From Pseudomonas migulae (GTDB taxonomy: Bacteria > Pseudomonadota > Gammaproteobacteria > Pseudomonadales > Pseudomonadaceae): a DNA stretch of 64,000 bases. Position 1 is the stretch's first letter. Every line of letters begins with the position of its first letter. The notes beneath the pieces were generated by a model. It was not told the DNA's origin. It was given only the letters and a program-made list of their open reading frames with translations, and made no database searches. Positions 42,893 to 52,438 of this stretch are shown here, in pieces. Location of the stretch: the NCBI RefSeq assembly GCF_024169315.1, contig NZ_JALJWR010000001.1, forward strand, positions 5,382,501 through 5,446,500. Direction: 5' to 3'. The position numbers were made by a program, and so were the translations under genes.

Positions 42893-43777
42893 TCAGATTG
42901 CGAATGCATGGTGGTCCTGGACGTAGTGGTAACGCGGTCGGCTTGCCTGTTGCTCAGGTTTCAGGAAACCCAGCAGCGCATTGCGACTGTCTCGGCAGGC
43001 GGCTTTGTGTTCCATGTCGAGAAAGTGGCCCGTCGCGTCCAGCGTCGTGAAGGTGGCGTGTTGCACGCGATTGGCGAATAGTCGCGCGCCTTCGGCGGCG
43101 GTGTATTCGTCCCATTCGCCGTTCATGAACAGCACAGGCACGTTAATTTTTTCCGAGGCCTTGAGGAAGCACTCGCGATCGCTGTGCAGCAGGTCGCTGA
43201 TGTGGAAGTGCATCTGCCCGTATTCATGATCGGCCAGGCTGCTGACGTGCCGGTAGTTGAAGCGCTTGAACAGGGTCGGCAAGTGTTTACCGATGGTGCT
43301 GTTCACCAGGTTGCCGACCCGGTCGCCGTCACGGCTGCCGAGGTAGTCAACACCGCGCTCGAGGTAGTCGAGCATGTGCGCGTTGATCTCCGGGGAGAAC
43401 GAGCTGATCACGGCTTTTTCGATGCGCCGTGGCCGTTGGGCGAGGGCGACCAGGGTCGCGGCGCCACCCCAGGAAAACGACAGCACGTGTTCGGCGGCGA
43501 AGTGGTCGATCAGCTCCAGGAGGATCTGCCCTTCGACTTCCTTGGTCAGCAATTTCTCATGCAGGTTGTGGGCTTTTGACCTGCCCGCGTAGGGCTGGTC
43601 GTAGCAAACCACATTGAACTGCGGGTGGAGGTTTTTCACGGTTTGTGCAAACGACGCAGTCGTGGCCATCGAGCCGTTGACCAAGATAATGGTCTTCTCT
43701 GCGGCGTCTGCGCGATAGAACTCCGTGTAAACCCGATACTGACCCTGTATATCCAGCACAGCGATTTCTGGCCTCAT
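42893..43777 (-). CDS. phaG: PhaG, (R)-3-hydroxyacyl-ACP:CoA transacylase/thioesterase
   Basis: The protein has 294 residues from the ATG at 43777 (GGAG upstream). The start MRPEIAVLDIQGQYRVYTEF and much of the remainder match P. putida PhaG as I remember it. It has the alpha/beta-hydrolase fold: nucleophile Ser in LSFSWGGAATL, plus SRDGD, NGEWDEYT and TGHFLDME carrying the acid and His. PhaG diverts 3-hydroxyacyl-ACP from fatty-acid synthesis to polyhydroxyalkanoate; RhlA is a close relative. It is monocistronic, and an upstream in-frame extension to 43870 is not part of the family. Confidence 0.93.
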   Translation of the reverse strand: MRPEIAVLDIQGQYRVYTEFYRADAAEKTIILVNGSMATTASFAQTVKNLHPQFNVVCYDQPYAGRSKAHNLHEKLLTKEVEGQILLELIDHFAAEHVLSFSWGGAATLVALAQRPRRIEKAVISSFSPEINAHMLDYLERGVDYLGSRDGDRVGNLVNSTIGKHLPTLFKRFNYRHVSSLADHEYGQMHFHISDLLHSDRECFLKASEKINVPVLFMNGEWDEYTAAEGARLFANRVQHATFTTLDATGHFLDMEHKAACRDSRNALLGFLKPEQQASRPRYHYVQDHHAFAI

Positions 43778-44090
43778 GTCATAAGACTCCTGGCAAGCGG
43801 GTATGCGCGCAAATGAGATTGCACGAGCTTTGTGACAGGTAGGCATACGCCTGGAATTTGAGAGGCCCATGTCGATCCGTTAAAGCAGGTCGACGGGTAT
43901 TATTATTGGCGGGCAGTCTGCCGGTGCAACGCGGAACCTGAGGGTTCTCTAACCGACAAAAAGTTTCTTAGAAGTATGTTGTGACTCGTCAGTCACATTT
44001 CGGCTGACGACCTGATTCAAGCAGGGGAGAGGGGATCGCGCAAGTGCCATTGGTAAATTGTTCGACAACTTCTGCTGAGCGGTAGGCTGC
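43778..44090. other. Intergenic region upstream of phaG
   Basis: 313 bases without a gene. On the minus strand, TTGCAC (43929-43924) and TAATAA (43905-43900), 18 bases apart, could be a sigma-70 promoter of phaG. GTGACTCGTCAGTCAC (43981-43996) is a short inverted repeat of unknown use. Confidence 0.4.
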
Positions 44091-44783
44091 TTAGATCAAA
44101 TGGATCTCTTCGGTGCGCAACGGTCGGTACTCGCCCGGTTTTAGCGCGTTATCGAGCACCAGCGGACCCATGGATTCGCGGTGCAGGCGCAGCACTTTGT
44201 TGTCGAAGTGGCCGAACATCCGTTTCACCTGGTGATAACGACCTTCGACGATGCTCAATCGCGCCGAGGTCGGCCCGAGCACGATCAGCTTGGCCGGTTG
44301 GGTGGTGAGGTCTTCGAAGGCGAAGTACAACCCCTCGGTGAATTTCAGCGCGTATTCGGGGCCGATCTCCTGTTCAGTCTCGACGTAATAGACCTTGGGC
44401 AGTTTGGTCTGCGGTTGGGTCAGGCGTCGCGACCAGCTGCCGTCGTTGGTGATCAGCATCAGGCCAGTGGTGTTGAAATCCAGGCGGCCGGCGATGTGCA
44501 GGTCTTCCTTGTCCGGCTCGTGGATCAGGTCGAGGACGGTCGGGTGCTCCGGGTCGCGGGTGGCGCTGACGCAACCGGGCGGCTTGTGCAGCATGAAGTA
44601 GCGGGCGGGTTTGCCGACTTGCAGGACTTCTTCATCGACTTCGACACGGCTGAACTCCAGCACCTCGGTGTGCGGGTCGCTGACGATTTTTCCGTCGACC
44701 CGCACGCGCTTTTCCACCAGCAACAGGCGAACCTGCTGACGGTTGAAGCGAGGCAGGTTGCTGAGGAAACGGTCAACGCGCAT
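44091..44783 (-). CDS. rsuA: 16S rRNA pseudouridine(516) synthase
   Basis: The protein has 230 residues: an N-terminal S4 RNA-binding domain (1-48, MRVDRFLSNLPRFNRQQVRLLLVEKRV) and an RsuA-type synthase domain with catalytic Asp102 in AGRLDFNTTGL. KVYYVETE and EGRYHQVKRMFGHFDNKVLRLHRE are further conserved motifs. It makes pseudouridine 516 in 16S rRNA during small-subunit assembly. A CWC protein gene and a GGDEF gene lie upstream on the same strand. Confidence 0.92.
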   Translation of the reverse strand: MRVDRFLSNLPRFNRQQVRLLLVEKRVRVDGKIVSDPHTEVLEFSRVEVDEEVLQVGKPARYFMLHKPPGCVSATRDPEHPTVLDLIHEPDKEDLHIAGRLDFNTTGLMLITNDGSWSRRLTQPQTKLPKVYYVETEQEIGPEYALKFTEGLYFAFEDLTTQPAKLIVLGPTSARLSIVEGRYHQVKRMFGHFDNKVLRLHRESMGPLVLDNALKPGEYRPLRTEEIHLI

Positions 44784-44840
44784 GGAGTGAGATCGGTAGG
44801 AAAAGGGCCGCGCATCTTACGCGATCGGCCGGGCCGCTGC

Positions 44841-45035
44841 TTACAACTGCGACTCGACCTGCGCGCAACGTGGGCACAGGCAGGATTTGTCACGCAGCTC
44901 GGCAGGCAGCGCTTCGAGCACCGCCGGGTCGATGCTGACGCCGTAGCACCAGCAGGGCCGATCGGCGGTTCGAGGGTCGGCCAGGCTGCAGTCATTGGAG
45001 GCGCCGCAGGCCGGGCAGAATTCAGGTTTGTTCAT
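44841..45035 (-). CDS. Cysteine-rich CWC-family protein
   Basis: The 64-residue protein has the CWC pattern: CPACGASNDCSLA, the name-giving C-W-C in RPCWCYGV, and CLCPRC near the end. The eight cysteines probably bind one or two zinc ions. The family is found across Proteobacteria without an assigned role. The start at 45035 lies seven bases beyond the stop of the GGDEF gene, so they are likely cotranscribed. Confidence 0.85.
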   Translation of the reverse strand: MNKPEFCPACGASNDCSLADPRTADRPCWCYGVSIDPAVLEALPAELRDKSCLCPRCAQVESQL

Positions 45036-45041
45036 GTAGGG

Positions 45042-46529
45042 CTATGCATAACTGGTGTGGGACATTTCCGCGCAGGTTCGGTTACGGCCGGATTGCTTGG
45101 CCCGATACATCGCATGATCGGCCCGGGAAAGCAGGGTGTGCAGGGTTTCATCCGGCTGCAGTGTGGTCAAGCCAATGCTGACGGTCAGTTGCAAGGCGTG
45201 ACCGTTGTAGGCATAACGCTGGTGCTCGACGTGGTGGCGAATTTTCTCGGCGATCATCAGACCGGTCTCACCGTCCGTGTCCTTGAGCAGCACGATGAAC
45301 TCTTCACCACCCCAGCGACACACGATGTCGGAATGACGCAAACAACTCTCGAGGTCTCGTGCGAAACCGATCAGCACCTGATCGCCGGCGAGGTGACCGT
45401 AGGTGTCGTTCAAGACTTTGAAGTGGTCCAGGTCCAGCAGCAACGCGGTCAGCGGTTTCGGTTCACGTTGGGCTTCGTGCATGGCTTGCGCGGCCAGCAA
45501 GTCGAAGCCGCGACGGTTCGGCAGTTCGGTGAGGCTGTCCAGCGTCGCCTGCGCCTGGATCTTGCCCTGATAGCGCTTGATCACGCGGTTGAGCAGCATC
45601 AGCACGATCAGCGTAACGAGCAGGCAGATCAGCAGGTTGAGGTACAGCGACTGACGGATTTCACTCAGGGCGCCGTCTTCGCGTTTGTCGACGAACAGGT
45701 ACCAGTTCAGTTCCGGAATGAACCGCACGTTGAGGAAATGTCCCTGACCCTGGACGGAATATTCGTAGCTGCCGCTGTGGGGTTTGGGCAGTTGGCTGAC
45801 GAGGCTCTTCATGCTGTCGAGTTCGCCAAGGGTTTGCCCGACTCGCGAACCTTGCGGGCCGCCATCGGCACCGGTGAGCACCAGCCGACCGAAGTTGTCG
45901 ACGAAATACACGCTGCGCTGGTAGCGCTGTTGATACTTGTCGATCAGCTTGATTACCGCATCCACCGTCAGGCCGACGCCCGCCGCACCGATGAAACGGT
46001 TGTTGTAGTCGTAGACCTTGTAGTTGATGAAGAAGGTCAGGTTGTCTTTGTTGGCAAGGTCCGGGTCGACGTTGATCTCGTAGGGATCGGCCATGTCCCG
46101 CACGCGGAAGTACCAGGCGTCGCGCGGTTCAGTGACTTTGACTTGCTTGAGCACGCCTTTGGCGTGGTAGTAAGTGAGCGTGCCGTTGGAGACGAAAAAT
46201 GCGGTGTAGGCGCCGTAGTGGGTCATGACCTCGTTGAGGTAACGGGTCATCTGGTCGGGGTCTTTTTCGCCATTGACCACCCAGTCGCGCATGAAGGTGT
46301 CGCGGGACATCATCGAGGAAATCAGGATCGGTCTGACGAGGTCTTTCTGGATTTCCGAATAGACCGTGTCGGATGTCAGCGGCAGCTCGGTATTGACGAT
46401 GTTGTCGCGGATCGAGGCGCGCGAGGCGTAGTAGCTGAGGAATGAAGTGGCGAGAAAACCCGCGCCCAGCAATGCGATTAGCGTGAGGACCAGCGAACGT
46501 TGCGAATACAGCGGCGAGTGAAGCGGCAT
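45042..46529 (-). CDS. Cache-domain diguanylate cyclase
   Basis: This 495-residue membrane protein has a first span (about residues 12-32), a periplasmic dCache sensor region (about 35-285), a second span (LYLNLLICLLVTLIVLMLL) and a GGDEF domain (about 335-490). Active-site GGEEF follows an I-site RHSD by five residues, so the cyclase should be active and product-inhibited. Periplasmic segments such as YYHAKGVLKQVKVTEPRDAWYFRV are typical of ligand-sensing Cache domains. The ligand is unknown. Confidence 0.88.
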   Translation of the reverse strand: MPLHSPLYSQRSLVLTLIALLGAGFLATSFLSYYASRASIRDNIVNTELPLTSDTVYSEIQKDLVRPILISSMMSRDTFMRDWVVNGEKDPDQMTRYLNEVMTHYGAYTAFFVSNGTLTYYHAKGVLKQVKVTEPRDAWYFRVRDMADPYEINVDPDLANKDNLTFFINYKVYDYNNRFIGAAGVGLTVDAVIKLIDKYQQRYQRSVYFVDNFGRLVLTGADGGPQGSRVGQTLGELDSMKSLVSQLPKPHSGSYEYSVQGQGHFLNVRFIPELNWYLFVDKREDGALSEIRQSLYLNLLICLLVTLIVLMLLNRVIKRYQGKIQAQATLDSLTELPNRRGFDLLAAQAMHEAQREPKPLTALLLDLDHFKVLNDTYGHLAGDQVLIGFARDLESCLRHSDIVCRWGGEEFIVLLKDTDGETGLMIAEKIRHHVEHQRYAYNGHALQLTVSIGLTTLQPDETLHTLLSRADHAMYRAKQSGRNRTCAEMSHTSYA

Positions 46530-46647
46530 GACGATTCCGTTGGCAGTGACCCGATGGCAAGCATTCTAGTGGGACTGCGGGGAAATAACTGCGTGATTTG
46601 TGGGGTGAATCGGTCGGGATCAGGTGCGATAGCGTCTGTGCGGACGC

Positions 46648-46712
46648 CATCGCGGGCAAGCCCGCTCCCACAAGGACTGCGCAAAACCTGTGGGAGCGGG
46701 CTTGCCCGCGAA
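46648..46712. repeat. REP doublet after the guanidine operon
   Basis: Inverted pair of the TGTGGGAGCGGGCTTGCCCG class between the convergent ends of the atzF gene and the divergently oriented GGDEF gene's upstream side. Confidence 0.88.
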
Positions 46713-46720
46713 TCGTGAGA

Positions 46721-48493
46721 TCAACCCCGATCTGTCAGATACGCCCGCCATCCACCCAGATGACTGATATTCACCGCACCTTCCAATCCATATGCCTCAC
46801 AGATAAACCCGCTCTCCCAACGACCATCCGCCAATTGCACCTTGCCCAACCCCAGCGGCGCCGGAATCCCGGTCAGGAACGACCCCAGTTCACTGCTCGG
46901 CAATTCCCACACTTCCACCGCAATCGCCACACCGCCGTCCTTCACCCGAACCATCCCCGGACGAAACGGCGGACCGCCGGCCAACGCATACAGCTGATAG
47001 TCCGGCGAGCTGAACGTCGTCTCGACCAACGTCGCGCCGCGCCGCTTCAACTGCCAGTTCAACGCCAATCCATCCAGATGCGCACCGCACACCACCAACC
47101 GAGCGCGGTCATTGCGGGCGACTGCCGAAGGTGCAGGCGCCTCCGAACGACGCTGAAACGCATCCGCCACGCTCAGCAAATACTGATCGGTAAACGCCCG
47201 ACCAAACAGCGTCACACCCCACGGCAAACCATTGCCCATGAACCCGCTTGGCACCGCGACGGCAGCGTAATCGAGCAGGTTCATGAAGTTGGTGTAGTAG
47301 CCCAGTTCCGAATTGCGCAGCACCGGCTCAGCCTCAAGTTCCGCCAACGTCACCGGGCGGCCGATGGTCGGGGTGACCACGCAATCCAGTTGTTCCAGCG
47401 CCTTGTCGCACAGGGCTTTCAAGGCTTGCAGCCGATACTGCGCGCGGAACGTTTGCACGCCGCTCACCGCTGGCGCCTTGGCCAGCACGGCGCGAATCAC
47501 CGGCAACACCGCTTGAGGATTCTGCTCCATCAACTCACCGGCAACGCTGTAGCGCTCAGCCACCCACGGGCCTTCATAAAGCAAACGCGCGGCTTCGAGA
47601 AACGGCGACATATCCAGTTCCACAGCTTCACCGCCCAACGCCTTGAGCTGATCGATGGCGTCTCCAAACAACAGCGGACCTTCCGGGCAACCGAAAAACG
47701 CCAGGTCCTGCGCACGCGGCACACCAAAGCGGAACGGACGCGGCGTGCCAAACGCCGAGCCGTCATTCCACTGCGGGTTGGCGCGGCTGTACTCATCCCG
47801 CGGATCAAGGTGTGCGGTGAGCGCCAGCAACTGACTCGCCTCCCGCGCCGTCGCGGTAAACGTCGTGACGCAATCGAGCGTACGACAGGCCGGCACCACA
47901 CCCGCCGTGGAGATCAACCCTTTGCTGGCTTTCATCCCCACCAGATTGTTCAGTGCCGCCGGCACGCGCCCGGAACCCGCCGTGTCCGTGCCCAACGAAA
48001 AACTCGCCACCCCCAGTGCCACTGCCAGCGAAGACCCGGCGCTGGAACCGCCCGACGGATACTCCGTCAACACGCTGTTCGGGCAGGCGCCATACGGCGA
48101 GCGGCTGCCGTTGAGCCCGGTGGCGAACTGATCAAGATTGGTCTTGCCCAGCGGGATCGCCCCCAGTGCCAGCAACTGCTCGACGATGGTCGCTGATTGC
48201 TGCGGTACATAGGCAAACGCCGGGCACGCTGCCGTGGTCGGAATGCCCGCCAGATCGATGTTGTCCTTGATCGCGAACGGCACGCCGTACAGCGGCAGGC
48301 TGTCGATGTCCCGACCGTCGAGCGCAGCGAAGTACGGTTCCAGTTCTTCGACACTGAGCAAGTGGATGAACAGGTGATAGTCCGGGTTCAGCGCCGCGGC
48401 TCTGTCGCGCAGACTCAGCAGCAATTGACGTGGCGTGATGTTGCCGACGCGGTAAGCACTGCGCAGGGCGTCGAGTTGCAGATTGATGGTCAT
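46721..48493 (-). CDS. atzF: Allophanate hydrolase
   Basis: The protein has 590 residues. The amidase-signature domain carries the Ser-Ser-Lys triad: Lys76 in FAIKDNID, the GGSSAGSS serine (150/151) and the nucleophile Ser174 in TDTAGSG. A C-terminal allophanate hydrolase domain follows (about 465-590, ALAGGPPFRPGMVRV, VWELPSSELGSFLTGIPAPLGLGKVQLADGR). It splits allophanate into two ammonia and two CO2. It is the last gene of the operon, 26 bases after the carboxylase, and completes guanidine or urea breakdown. Confidence 0.93.
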   Translation of the reverse strand: MTINLQLDALRSAYRVGNITPRQLLLSLRDRAAALNPDYHLFIHLLSVEELEPYFAALDGRDIDSLPLYGVPFAIKDNIDLAGIPTTAACPAFAYVPQQSATIVEQLLALGAIPLGKTNLDQFATGLNGSRSPYGACPNSVLTEYPSGGSSAGSSLAVALGVASFSLGTDTAGSGRVPAALNNLVGMKASKGLISTAGVVPACRTLDCVTTFTATAREASQLLALTAHLDPRDEYSRANPQWNDGSAFGTPRPFRFGVPRAQDLAFFGCPEGPLLFGDAIDQLKALGGEAVELDMSPFLEAARLLYEGPWVAERYSVAGELMEQNPQAVLPVIRAVLAKAPAVSGVQTFRAQYRLQALKALCDKALEQLDCVVTPTIGRPVTLAELEAEPVLRNSELGYYTNFMNLLDYAAVAVPSGFMGNGLPWGVTLFGRAFTDQYLLSVADAFQRRSEAPAPSAVARNDRARLVVCGAHLDGLALNWQLKRRGATLVETTFSSPDYQLYALAGGPPFRPGMVRVKDGGVAIAVEVWELPSSELGSFLTGIPAPLGLGKVQLADGRWESGFICEAYGLEGAVNISHLGGWRAYLTDRG

Positions 48494-48519
48494 GAAGTGA
48501 GTCCTTTTCCAAAATGGGT

Positions 48520-51500
48520 TCAGTCGAGTTCCAGCACCACGACGCGCTGTCCGGCACGCACCGCCGAACCCGGTTGCACGCGAATCTCGCGCACCACGCC
48601 GGCCATGGGCGCGAGCAGCGGAATTTCCATCTTCATCGACTCCAGAATCACCAGCACATCACCGGCCTGAACACGGCTGCCGGTCTCAACCTGAACCTGC
48701 CAGAGGTTGCCGGCGATGTGGCTGTCGACGCTCATTTCACCGCTGGCCAGCGCTGCGTCTGCGGTCGTTTCCGGGGCCGGTTCTTCACTGTCGAAATGCG
48801 CCTGACCGCTGGCGATCCAGCGTTCGCGCTCGGCGTTGAACGCGCCTTGTTGCTGCTCGCGAAACGCGGCGATGGTCTCGGCTTCTTTCGTCAGGAACGC
48901 CTGATAGTCCGCGAGGTTCAACTGGCTGTGTTCGATGTTCAGATCGAAGCGCCCGAGGGGGAAGTCCCGACGGATGCGCAGCAGTTCATCGGCGCTCACC
49001 GGGTAGAAGCGGATCTGGTCGAAGAAGCGCAGCAGCCACGGCTTGCCCTCGAACGCGGCGACTTCGCGGTAGCGGTTCCACATCTGTAACGTACGACCGA
49101 CGAACTGATAACCGCCGGGGCCTTCCATGCCGTACACGCACATGTAGGCGCCACCGATGCCCACCGAATTCTCCGCAGTCCAGGTGCGGGCCGGGTTGTA
49201 TTTGGTGGTCACCAGACGGTGTCTCGGGTCGAGCGGGGTGGCGACCGGTGCACCTAGATAAACGTCGCCCAGGCCCATCACCAGATAGCTGGCGTCGAAC
49301 ACCGTACGCTGCACTTCGTCGAGGTTCGGCAGGTCGTTGATGCGGCGGATGAACTCCAGATTACTCGGGCACCACGGCGCATCCTTGCGCACGGTGGTCA
49401 TGTATTTCTCGATGGCCAACTGGCAAGCCGGGTCGTCCCAGGACAGCGGCAAGTGGACGATGCGCGAGGGAACTTGCAGGTCCCTGGTGGCGCACACCGC
49501 GTCCCATTCTCCGGCGACGATGCCGAGCAGATCGGTCAGTGGCAGCTGTTCGGGTTGGTAGTGCACTTGCAGCGAGCGGATGCCCGGGGTGAGGTCGATT
49601 ACGCCGTGCAGGGTTTTGCTTTCCAGGGATTGCATGAGGGCGTGGGCGCGGAAGCGCAGGACCAGATCCAGTTCCGGTGCGCCGATTTCCAGCAGAAGAT
49701 GCGTATCCCCCGACAGCCTCGCAACCAATCGCGTATCTCCCTGACCCAAATCCAAAACCACAGGCGACACAACCCCCTGTGGGAGCGGGCTTGCTCGCGA
49801 ATGCGATTTGTCAGACACATCAATGCCGACTGACACGGCCCCTTCGCGAGCAAGCCCGCTCCCACAGGGGGGATTCCATTTCAGGGCGAGAGTGCGGGCG
49901 GTCTTGAGATCGACGGGGAGGAACTGGACTTTGTCACCAGCCTTGAGCTGCCCCAGCTGCCAAAGGTCCGCCTCGATCACCGTCACCGGGCACACAAACC
50001 CGCCCAGGCTCGGACCATCCGGGCCGAGGATCACCGGCATGTCCCCGGTGAAATCCACCGCGCCAATGGCATACGGATTGTCATGAATGTTCGACGGATG
50101 CAGCCCCGCTTCACCACCATCAGCGCGCACCCATTCCGGCTTCGGCCCGATCAACCGCACGCCGGTACGGCTGGAGTTGAAATGCACTTCCCACTGAGTC
50201 GCGAAGAAGGTGCCGATGTAGTTTTCGGTGAAGTATTCCGGTGCGCCGTGCGGGCCGTAGATCACCCGAATCTGACGCACGGCAGGCAAGTCGGTTATGT
50301 GGTCCAGTTGTTGACCGACGCCGCGATCGATCAAAGCAGGCACATGCAACACGTCCCCCGCCCGCAATGCCCGACCACCATGCCCACCAAACTGCCCCAG
50401 GGTGAAGGTACTTTTACTGCCCAGATAATCCGGCACTTGCAGCCCGCCACGCAGGCACAGATAACTGCGAGCGCCTGCACCGGCAATCGTCCCGAGGCTC
50501 AATGTGGCACCGGCGGGAATCAGCAGCGCCGTGTTCATCGCGACGGTTTCACCATTCAACGTCAGTGGAATCACCGCCCCGGTCACCGCCACTACGGCGT
50601 CGCAATTGAAGCGCAGCAACGGCCCGCTCATGGTGATTTCCAGCGCGGCGGCGCCTTCATCGTTACCCAGCAAAAGGTTGCCCAAACGCAACGCTCGACT
50701 GTCCATCGGCCCCGACGGCGGCACGCCCACGGCCCAGTATCCAAGTCGGCCGGGATAGTCCTGAACGCTGGTCTGTGTGCCGGCGCTGAGCACTTCGAAC
50801 GTGTTGGCCTGATAGACCAGACCTTCGAGGCAACGGGTCCACGGCTGACCGCTGGCAAACGGTGTGTCGAGCAGAATCTGCCGCAGATAATCGCGGTTGG
50901 TTTCCACACCGTAGAGCAGGCTGTCGCCCAATCCCTGATGCAGATCGGCACGCGCTTCTTCGCGAGTCGGCGCCCAGCAGATGACCTTGGCGATCATCGG
51001 ATCGAAGTACGGCGGAATCTCGCAACCGGCCTCGACCCAGGTGTCGATGCGCAGCTGTTGGCCATCGGCGACAGGGAAATTTACAGCGGTCAGCAATCCA
51101 GGGCTGGGCTGAAAATCACGACCCGGGTCTTCCGCATAAAGACGTGCCTGAATCGCATGGCCGTCGGCTTTCAAGCCTTGGTTCAACTCGCTCAACGGCG
51201 GCAAATCCCCGGCCGCCAGTTCCACCATCCAGCGCACCAGGTCCACACCCCAAACCTGCTCGGTGACGCCGTGCTCCACCTGCAAACGGGTGTTCACTTC
51301 GAGAAAATAGAAGCGCCTGGCGTCGCTGTCGAAGACGAACTCCACAGTACCGGCGCTGCGGTAATTCACGGCTTTGGCCAGTTTGATCGCGGCTGCACAC
51401 AACTCTTCGGCCATGCCTTCGGGCAGGTTCGGCGCCGGGGTTTCTTCGAGGACTTTCTGGTTGCGGCGCTGCACCGAGCAGTCGCGCACGCCGAGGGCGA

Positions 51501-52161
51501 TCACTTCACCACGACCGTCACCGAACACCTGAACTTCCAGGTGCCGCGCGCGCTGGATGTACTTCTCAATGAACACTCCTGCGTCACTGAAGTTGTTCTG
51601 GCCGAGACGTTTCACTGCTTCAAAGGATTCGCTCAGCTCGGCAGCGCTGCGGCACACGCGCATGCCGATGCCGCCACCGCCGGCGGTGCTTTTGAGCATC
51701 ACCGGGTAACCGACTTGTTCACCGGCGATCAACGCCGCGTCGAGGCTGTCGAGCAACTCGGTGCCTTCGAGCATCGGCACGCCGTGTTGTTTGGCCAGTG
51801 CGCGCGCAGTGTGCTTGAGGCCGAACACGCGCAGTTGCTCTGGCGTCGGGCCGATGAAGGCGATGTCGGCGGCCTCACAGGCTTCGGCGAACGCGGCGTT
51901 TTCCGAGAGGAAACCGTAGCCGGGATGGATCGCCGTGGCGCCGGTGGCTTTGGCGATGGCGAGGATTTTGTCGACCGCCAGGTAGGTGTCGGCCGCCGCG
52001 CCTTCACCGAGGCTGTGGGCTTCATCGGCTTGCAGAATGTGCAGGCTCGCGGCATCGGCTTCGGAGTACACGGCGACGCCGTTGACGTGCAGTTCACGCA
52101 AGGTGCGCAGGATGCGGCAGGCAATCGCGCCACGGTTGGCAATCAGGACTTTTTCGAACAT
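48520..52161 (-). CDS. Biotin-dependent urea/guanidine carboxylase with an in-frame REP
   Basis: This gene encodes 1213 residues from the ATG at 52161 (MFEKVLIANRGAIACRI). Domains in order: biotin carboxylase (1-450), KipA-type carboxyltransferase (about 470-760), KipI-type carboxyltransferase (about 800-1010), a linker, and a biotinyl domain with biotin Lys1177 in ESMKM. Between the two carboxyltransferase halves a whole REP doublet (49773-49871) is read through in frame, adding about 33 residues (CGSGLAREGAV...SRASPLPQG). The guanidine-I riboswitch and DUF1989 partners point to guanidine as substrate, giving carboxyguanidine; a urea activity is also likely. Confidence 0.9.
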   Translation of the reverse strand: MFEKVLIANRGAIACRILRTLRELHVNGVAVYSEADAASLHILQADEAHSLGEGAAADTYLAVDKILAIAKATGATAIHPGYGFLSENAAFAEACEAADIAFIGPTPEQLRVFGLKHTARALAKQHGVPMLEGTELLDSLDAALIAGEQVGYPVMLKSTAGGGGIGMRVCRSAAELSESFEAVKRLGQNNFSDAGVFIEKYIQRARHLEVQVFGDGRGEVIALGVRDCSVQRRNQKVLEETPAPNLPEGMAEELCAAAIKLAKAVNYRSAGTVEFVFDSDARRFYFLEVNTRLQVEHGVTEQVWGVDLVRWMVELAAGDLPPLSELNQGLKADGHAIQARLYAEDPGRDFQPSPGLLTAVNFPVADGQQLRIDTWVEAGCEIPPYFDPMIAKVICWAPTREEARADLHQGLGDSLLYGVETNRDYLRQILLDTPFASGQPWTRCLEGLVYQANTFEVLSAGTQTSVQDYPGRLGYWAVGVPPSGPMDSRALRLGNLLLGNDEGAAALEITMSGPLLRFNCDAVVAVTGAVIPLTLNGETVAMNTALLIPAGATLSLGTIAGAGARSYLCLRGGLQVPDYLGSKSTFTLGQFGGHGGRALRAGDVLHVPALIDRGVGQQLDHITDLPAVRQIRVIYGPHGAPEYFTENYIGTFFATQWEVHFNSSRTGVRLIGPKPEWVRADGGEAGLHPSNIHDNPYAIGAVDFTGDMPVILGPDGPSLGGFVCPVTVIEADLWQLGQLKAGDKVQFLPVDLKTARTLALKWNPPCGSGLAREGAVSVGIDVSDKSHSRASPLPQGVVSPVVLDLGQGDTRLVARLSGDTHLLLEIGAPELDLVLRFRAHALMQSLESKTLHGVIDLTPGIRSLQVHYQPEQLPLTDLLGIVAGEWDAVCATRDLQVPSRIVHLPLSWDDPACQLAIEKYMTTVRKDAPWCPSNLEFIRRINDLPNLDEVQRTVFDASYLVMGLGDVYLGAPVATPLDPRHRLVTTKYNPARTWTAENSVGIGGAYMCVYGMEGPGGYQFVGRTLQMWNRYREVAAFEGKPWLLRFFDQIRFYPVSADELLRIRRDFPLGRFDLNIEHSQLNLADYQAFLTKEAETIAAFREQQQGAFNAERERWIASGQAHFDSEEPAPETTADAALASGEMSVDSHIAGNLWQVQVETGSRVQAGDVLVILESMKMEIPLLAPMAGVVREIRVQPGSAVRAGQRVVVLELD
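49773..49871. repeat. REP doublet inside the carboxylase coding region
   Basis: CCCCCTGTGGGAGCGGGCTT at the left and its inverse at the right, with GTCAG/CTGAC inner arms; 99 bases, a multiple of three, with no stop codon in the carboxylase frame. It is one of the best-preserved REPs in the window. Confidence 0.92.
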
Positions 52162-52260
52162 GGCATAGACCCCGGAGGGGATGCGGGCCGTCCCGCAGTT
52201 TTCGATAAGCGCCGGGGTCGTCCCCGACGGCAGAATCAATTCTCTGGCGAACAACACCGA

Positions 52261-52355
52261 ACCTGTGGGAGCGGGCTTGCCCGCGATTGGGTCGGCACAT
52301 TCAACAGTGATGTGTCTGACATACCGCCATCGCGGGCAAGCCCGCTCCCACAGGT
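52261..52355. repeat. REP doublet inside the guanidine operon
   Basis: Inverted pair of the ACCTGTGGGAGCGGGCTTGC class in the 277-base gap between the DUF1989 gene and the carboxylase gene. It may give different mRNA levels for the upstream and downstream genes. Confidence 0.9.
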
Positions 52356-52436
52356 TCAGTGGTGGTCGGGAGATTTCAGGCACTGCCCGGAACGGGCCTG
52401 GCACAGGGCAAACAACCATTTACGCAACCACGTCAT
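52356..52436 (-). CDS. Possible 26-residue coupled microprotein
   Basis: An ATG at 52436 follows the TGA of the second DUF1989 gene after two bases and opens MTWLRKWLFALCQARSGQCL then KSPDHH before a stop that abuts the REP. The short amphipathic start with Trp and basic residues is compatible with a membrane-binding peptide. The tight stop-start spacing would allow re-initiation. No known family; it may be chance. Confidence 0.35.
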   Translation of the reverse strand: MTWLRKWLFALCQARSGQCLKSPDHH

Positions 52437-52438
52437 TT

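Noticed and set aside
44181..46445. A 754-codon open frame on the plus strand
   Set aside because: It lies opposite rsuA, the CWC gene and the Cache-GGDEF gene, which have clear motifs. It shows no known domain and has the composition of an antisense frame in GC-rich DNA.
52162..52419. Upstream extension of the carboxylase by 86 codons
   Set aside because: The extension is encoded by a REP and does not resemble any biotin carboxylase start; MFEKVLIANRG at 52161 is the normal one.
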